From positions 25,477,320 through 25,541,319 of the forward strand of contig NC_040016.1 in assembly GCF_000972845.2 (NCBI RefSeq): a stretch of DNA of 64,000 nucleotides, written 5' to 3'. Source of the stretch: Larimichthys crocea (taxonomy: Eukaryota > Chordata > Actinopteri > Sciaenidae). The stretch's first letter is position 1; every line of letters starts with the position of its first letter. This document shows positions 62,701-64,000 of the stretch, one piece after another. Both the position numbers and the translations under genes were made by a program. The notes beneath the pieces were generated by a model, which saw only the letters and a program-made list of their open reading frames with translations, did no database searches and had not been told where the DNA came from.

Positions 62701-62903
62701 CCCATGTGCCTGTGCCCTTCGCAAAACTTATAAGCATTGCGCCCACTTACACCTAACCCCCATGATGCTAAGTGGTCTATATGCTGGAGATGTGGTCTGT
62801 CAGACTGGGAAGAGGTGATGCTTTCAAACCATGCTTGATGTCACTATAAACAGTCAACTGTAGTAAGACAGGAACCACATACAGTTTTTTAACACACTGA
62901 AAC

Positions 62904-62909
62904 TTTATT
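62904..62909 (-). terminator. ddx27: ddx27 poly(A) signal
   Basis: AATAAA on the minus strand, about 80 bases beyond the ddx27 stop codon, gives a short 3'UTR. No other hexamer lies nearer. Confidence 0.7.
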
Positions 62910-62987
62910 TAAAACTTGTTTAACAAACAAAGAAGAAAATGTGGAGAAATCATGGACGTCAGTGTCCATCAGCTGCCATTTTGGATC

Positions 62988-63958
62988 TCACTTCTTGAAC
63001 CTGACGACAGAACGGAGCATCAGCCATTTTATTTATTCTTTGTTTATGAGGAATGTCAAGAGAAAGCCGACACTTACCTGGAGCCTCCCGGGCGCTTCCT
63101 ATCCAAACCGAGACGCTTCCTGTCTGCAAAGGACGGCCTGCAACAAACAGACAGGTGAGCCAACAGGCAGACAAAGAGACAGAGACAGAAAGAGAGACAG
63201 GTGTACTGACCCCGCTCTGTAGTGTTTCAGGGACTTCCTGTTCGTGTTGGTCAACTCTTCATCAAATGCAGACTTCTTCCTTTTTTTTCCTGCTTTCTGA
63301 TTGGCTGCTGCAAAGACACATGGTTAGAGTAATGATGTAGCATTAATGTGTACTGATGTCTTATTTGTCTGTACTGATGTAGTATTAGTGTGTACTTGTA
63401 TTTCTGACCTGGCATCGGCGTCTCTTCGACTATCGCTCGCGCTCTCTTCGGTCGTCTCTCTCTCTTGGCTGCTCGCTCAGCGAACATCTGAGCCTTCAGG
63501 ATCTCAAACTGCGCACGCTCCTCAGACTGACAGACAAAGATGATTGATTAGAAGTCAGAGCGCTCACTCGGACATTAAAACTGTGCTACATTCAGGTACA
63601 GTGGGAGAGACAAGACTATATTATGTGTTCGGGGTTTGTAATTATTATTAATATTATTGATTAAAAATGATTGTGATTGTCATACTGTCAGCTCCTTCTT
63701 CTTTCCGTCCTTCAGGAACTTTTCTCTCTTCTTTTTTCCTCTCAGAGCGAGGTCGAACTCCTGCAGAGCCTTCGACACTGAGCAAGGGGAGAACAGACAG
63801 ACAAAGTATTGCAATGCAGTGTATATTACTACAGTACTGCAGTAAAGTGTGAATTTTTACTCACTGCGGCTCTGTTTCCTCTCTTGCTGAGTCTGAAACC
63901 AAACTCTCTGTGACTGACAAGAGGCGGAGCCATCAAGACGTTTCTGAGCCACACTCAA
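62988..63958 (-). CDS. ddx27: DEAD-box RNA helicase DDX27, last seven coding exons (partial)
   Basis: DDX27 is a nucleolar helicase that works with the PeBoW complex in 28S/5.8S rRNA maturation. Only the C-terminal tail behind the helicase core is in the window. Exons: 63958-63865, 63777-63686, 63526-63409, 63307-63211, 63137-63078 and 63000-62988, six of which are certain; a further exon lies past the edge. All have AG/GT borders, and phases agree at every junction (1, 0, 1, 2, 2). Recognisable DDX27 blocks: WFQTQQERKQSR, KALQEFDLALRGKKKR, EERAQFEILKAQMFAERAAK, SAFDEELTNTNRK, HYRAGPSFADRKRLGLDRKR, ending RFKK. The tail is Lys/Arg-rich, as expected of a nucleolar protein. The final coding exon has only 13 bases including the stop. 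Identification rests on the block order of the vertebrate DDX27 C-terminus and is firm. The count of 'seven' in the call includes the off-window neighbour; six are mapped here. Confidence 0.95.
63158..63205. repeat. AGACAGA-type simple repeat in a ddx27 intron
   Basis: GACAGACAGG/GAGACAGAGACAGAAAG runs between exons 63211-63307 and 63078-63137. An ordinary intronic simple repeat. Confidence 0.6.
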
Positions 63959-64000
63959 CTACAAAAACACACACATATTGCTTTTTAACCCTTTAGATCA

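Overview
The window looks like teleost (probably percomorph) nuclear DNA. Genes are sparse and intron-split, with GT-AG splice sites and AATAAA poly(A) signals. Fish-type repeats fill most of the space: L2-like LINEs, Tc1/mariner and hAT relics, a tRNA-like SINE, Penelope-like elements and CA microsatellites. Only two genes can be recognised with certainty, both on the minus strand. asip1 (agouti-signalling protein) is complete in its coding part at 9.7-11.2 kb, in three coding exons giving 126 residues. The last seven coding exons of ddx27 (nucleolar DEAD-box helicase) lie at 63.0-63.96 kb, and the rest of that gene runs off the right edge. A possible poly(A) end of an unseen gene is at about 130, and a lone signal-peptide-like exon is at 53.75 kb.

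Layout. 0-9.6 kb: intergenic, with LINE/SINE tails and several hairpins. 9.7-11.2 kb: asip1. 11.2-23.5 kb: intergenic, with a Tc1 relic, a tRNA-like SINE, a perfect GT/AC hairpin and a 41-bp tandem duplication. 23.5-46.6 kb: a 10.5-kb block present twice in direct orientation (23511-34056 and 36064-46610). The copies are separated by a 10-N gap, a transposon end and a third copy of a 1.4-kb piece of the block. Small indels dominate the differences, so a false assembly duplication must be considered alongside a real segmental duplication. 46.6-53.2 kb: relics of an L2-like LINE, a pogo/Tigger-like element, Tc1, a Tol2-like hAT, a MITE and an LTR element with a tRNA-Pro primer binding site and gag start. 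53.2-56.2 kb: mostly unannotated. 56.3-57.5 kb: a satellite whose unit carries a tRNA-like body, running into a 100-N gap. 58.1-61 kb: Penelope-like retroelement pieces with two hammerhead-ribozyme motifs. 61.2-62.7 kb: a GC- and pyrimidine-rich minisatellite. 62.9-64 kb: the ddx27 3' end.

The two real genes are not functionally linked. asip1 is a secreted melanocortin-receptor antagonist that sets dorsoventral pigmentation in fish; ddx27 acts in large-subunit rRNA processing. The most interesting non-gene signal is the pair of hammerhead motifs in the Penelope-like region. Their stems covary, and the second copy has lost exactly the two bases expected at the cleavage site. Second is the alternating tRNA-like satellite just before the large gap.
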